DNA of 5,695 nucleotides from Anaerolineaceae bacterium (GTDB lineage Bacteria > Chloroflexota > Anaerolineae > Anaerolineales > Anaerolineaceae). Both the position numbers and the translations under genes were made by a program. Positions 5,580 through 5,695 of the stretch are shown in pieces; the stretch's first letter is position 1, and every line of letters begins with the position of its first letter. The notes below the pieces were generated by a model, which saw only the letters and a list, made by a program, of their open reading frames with translations, did not search any database and was not told where the DNA came from. The stretch covers positions 1 through 5,695 of the forward strand of contig JAGOIM010000105.1 of assembly GCA_017995665.1 (NCBI GenBank), written 5' to 3'.

Positions 5580-5695
5580 TCGCTGTAAATTCTCGGAAGT
5601 CGTTCCGCCAAGCCACAGACGACCTCATAATTAATCGTCCTCCAGCGTTTGGCTACCTCGTCAATGCTGATAAATTCCGAGCCCTGGCCCCCAAC
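5576..5695 (-). CDS. alr: Alanine racemase, C-terminal end (partial)
   Basis: Only the last 39 codons lie in the window; the gene enters from beyond the right edge on the minus strand and stops with TGA at 5578-5576. The visible residues include VGGQGSEFISIDEVAKRW followed by RTINYEVVCGLAERLPRIY. This matches the conserved C-terminal end of PLP-dependent alanine racemases (G-x-Q-G, then T-I-x-Y-E and R-x-P-R-x-Y). The enzyme interconverts L- and D-alanine for peptidoglycan synthesis. The catalytic lysine and tyrosine are outside the window and cannot be checked. The stop overlaps the start of the PHP gene by four bases, so the two are almost certainly one transcription unit. Confidence 0.85.
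   Translation of the reverse strand, partial: VGGQGSEFISIDEVAKRWRTINYEVVCGLAERLPRIYSE

Noticed and set aside
5235..5588. 117-residue plus-strand frame opposite the PHP gene
   Set aside because: It lies antisense to a gene with clear catalytic motifs and shows no recognisable domain.

Overview
The window comes from a bacterial chromosome of moderate GC content with ordinary Shine-Dalgarno signals. It carries housekeeping and stress genes, with no phage, plasmid or insertion-sequence genes. The gene types and the style of the RSH and CcdA-like proteins suggest an uncultured Chloroflexota (Anaerolineae-like) bacterium. That placement is a tentative inference; no marker gene in the window proves it.

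Layout, left to right. Positions 1-269 hold no intact gene. They contain a terminator-like hairpin (11-35), a 29-residue minus-strand reading frame that looks like the C-terminal tail of threonyl-tRNA synthetase (64-153), an inverted-repeat element with 13-bp perfect arms (139-221) and a 12-bp perfect hairpin that probably ends the next gene (224-254). A YigZ/IMPACT-family gene follows on the minus strand (270-911). The divergent spacer 912-1248 carries two stretches of degenerate 7-base repeats in opposite orientations and the probable promoter of the next gene. The plus strand then has a divergent RelA/SpoT homologue (1249-3102) and, 80 bases later, an exported protein with two thioredoxin-like domains fused to a CcdA/DsbD membrane domain (3183-4808). 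A convergent spacer (4809-4919) holds a third heptad-repeat stretch and nested inverted repeats. On the minus strand, alanine racemase (C-terminal end only, running off the right edge) is followed with a 4-base overlap by a PHP-family phosphoesterase (4920-5579).

How they work together. The RSH protein keeps the metal-binding residues of a (p)ppGpp hydrolase but has lost the basic motif of the synthetase domain and the zinc-finger region, so it probably removes alarmone or binds it as a sensor. The thioredoxin-CcdA fusion probably carries electrons across the membrane to extracytoplasmic disulfides. Alanine racemase supplies D-alanine for the cell wall; the PHP gene is translationally coupled to it, but its substrate is unknown. 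No obviously new multi-gene system is visible. The points most worth following are the reduced RSH protein, the double-thioredoxin CcdA fusion, the heptad repeats in three intergenic stretches, and the thrS-like remnant beside an inverted-repeat element.
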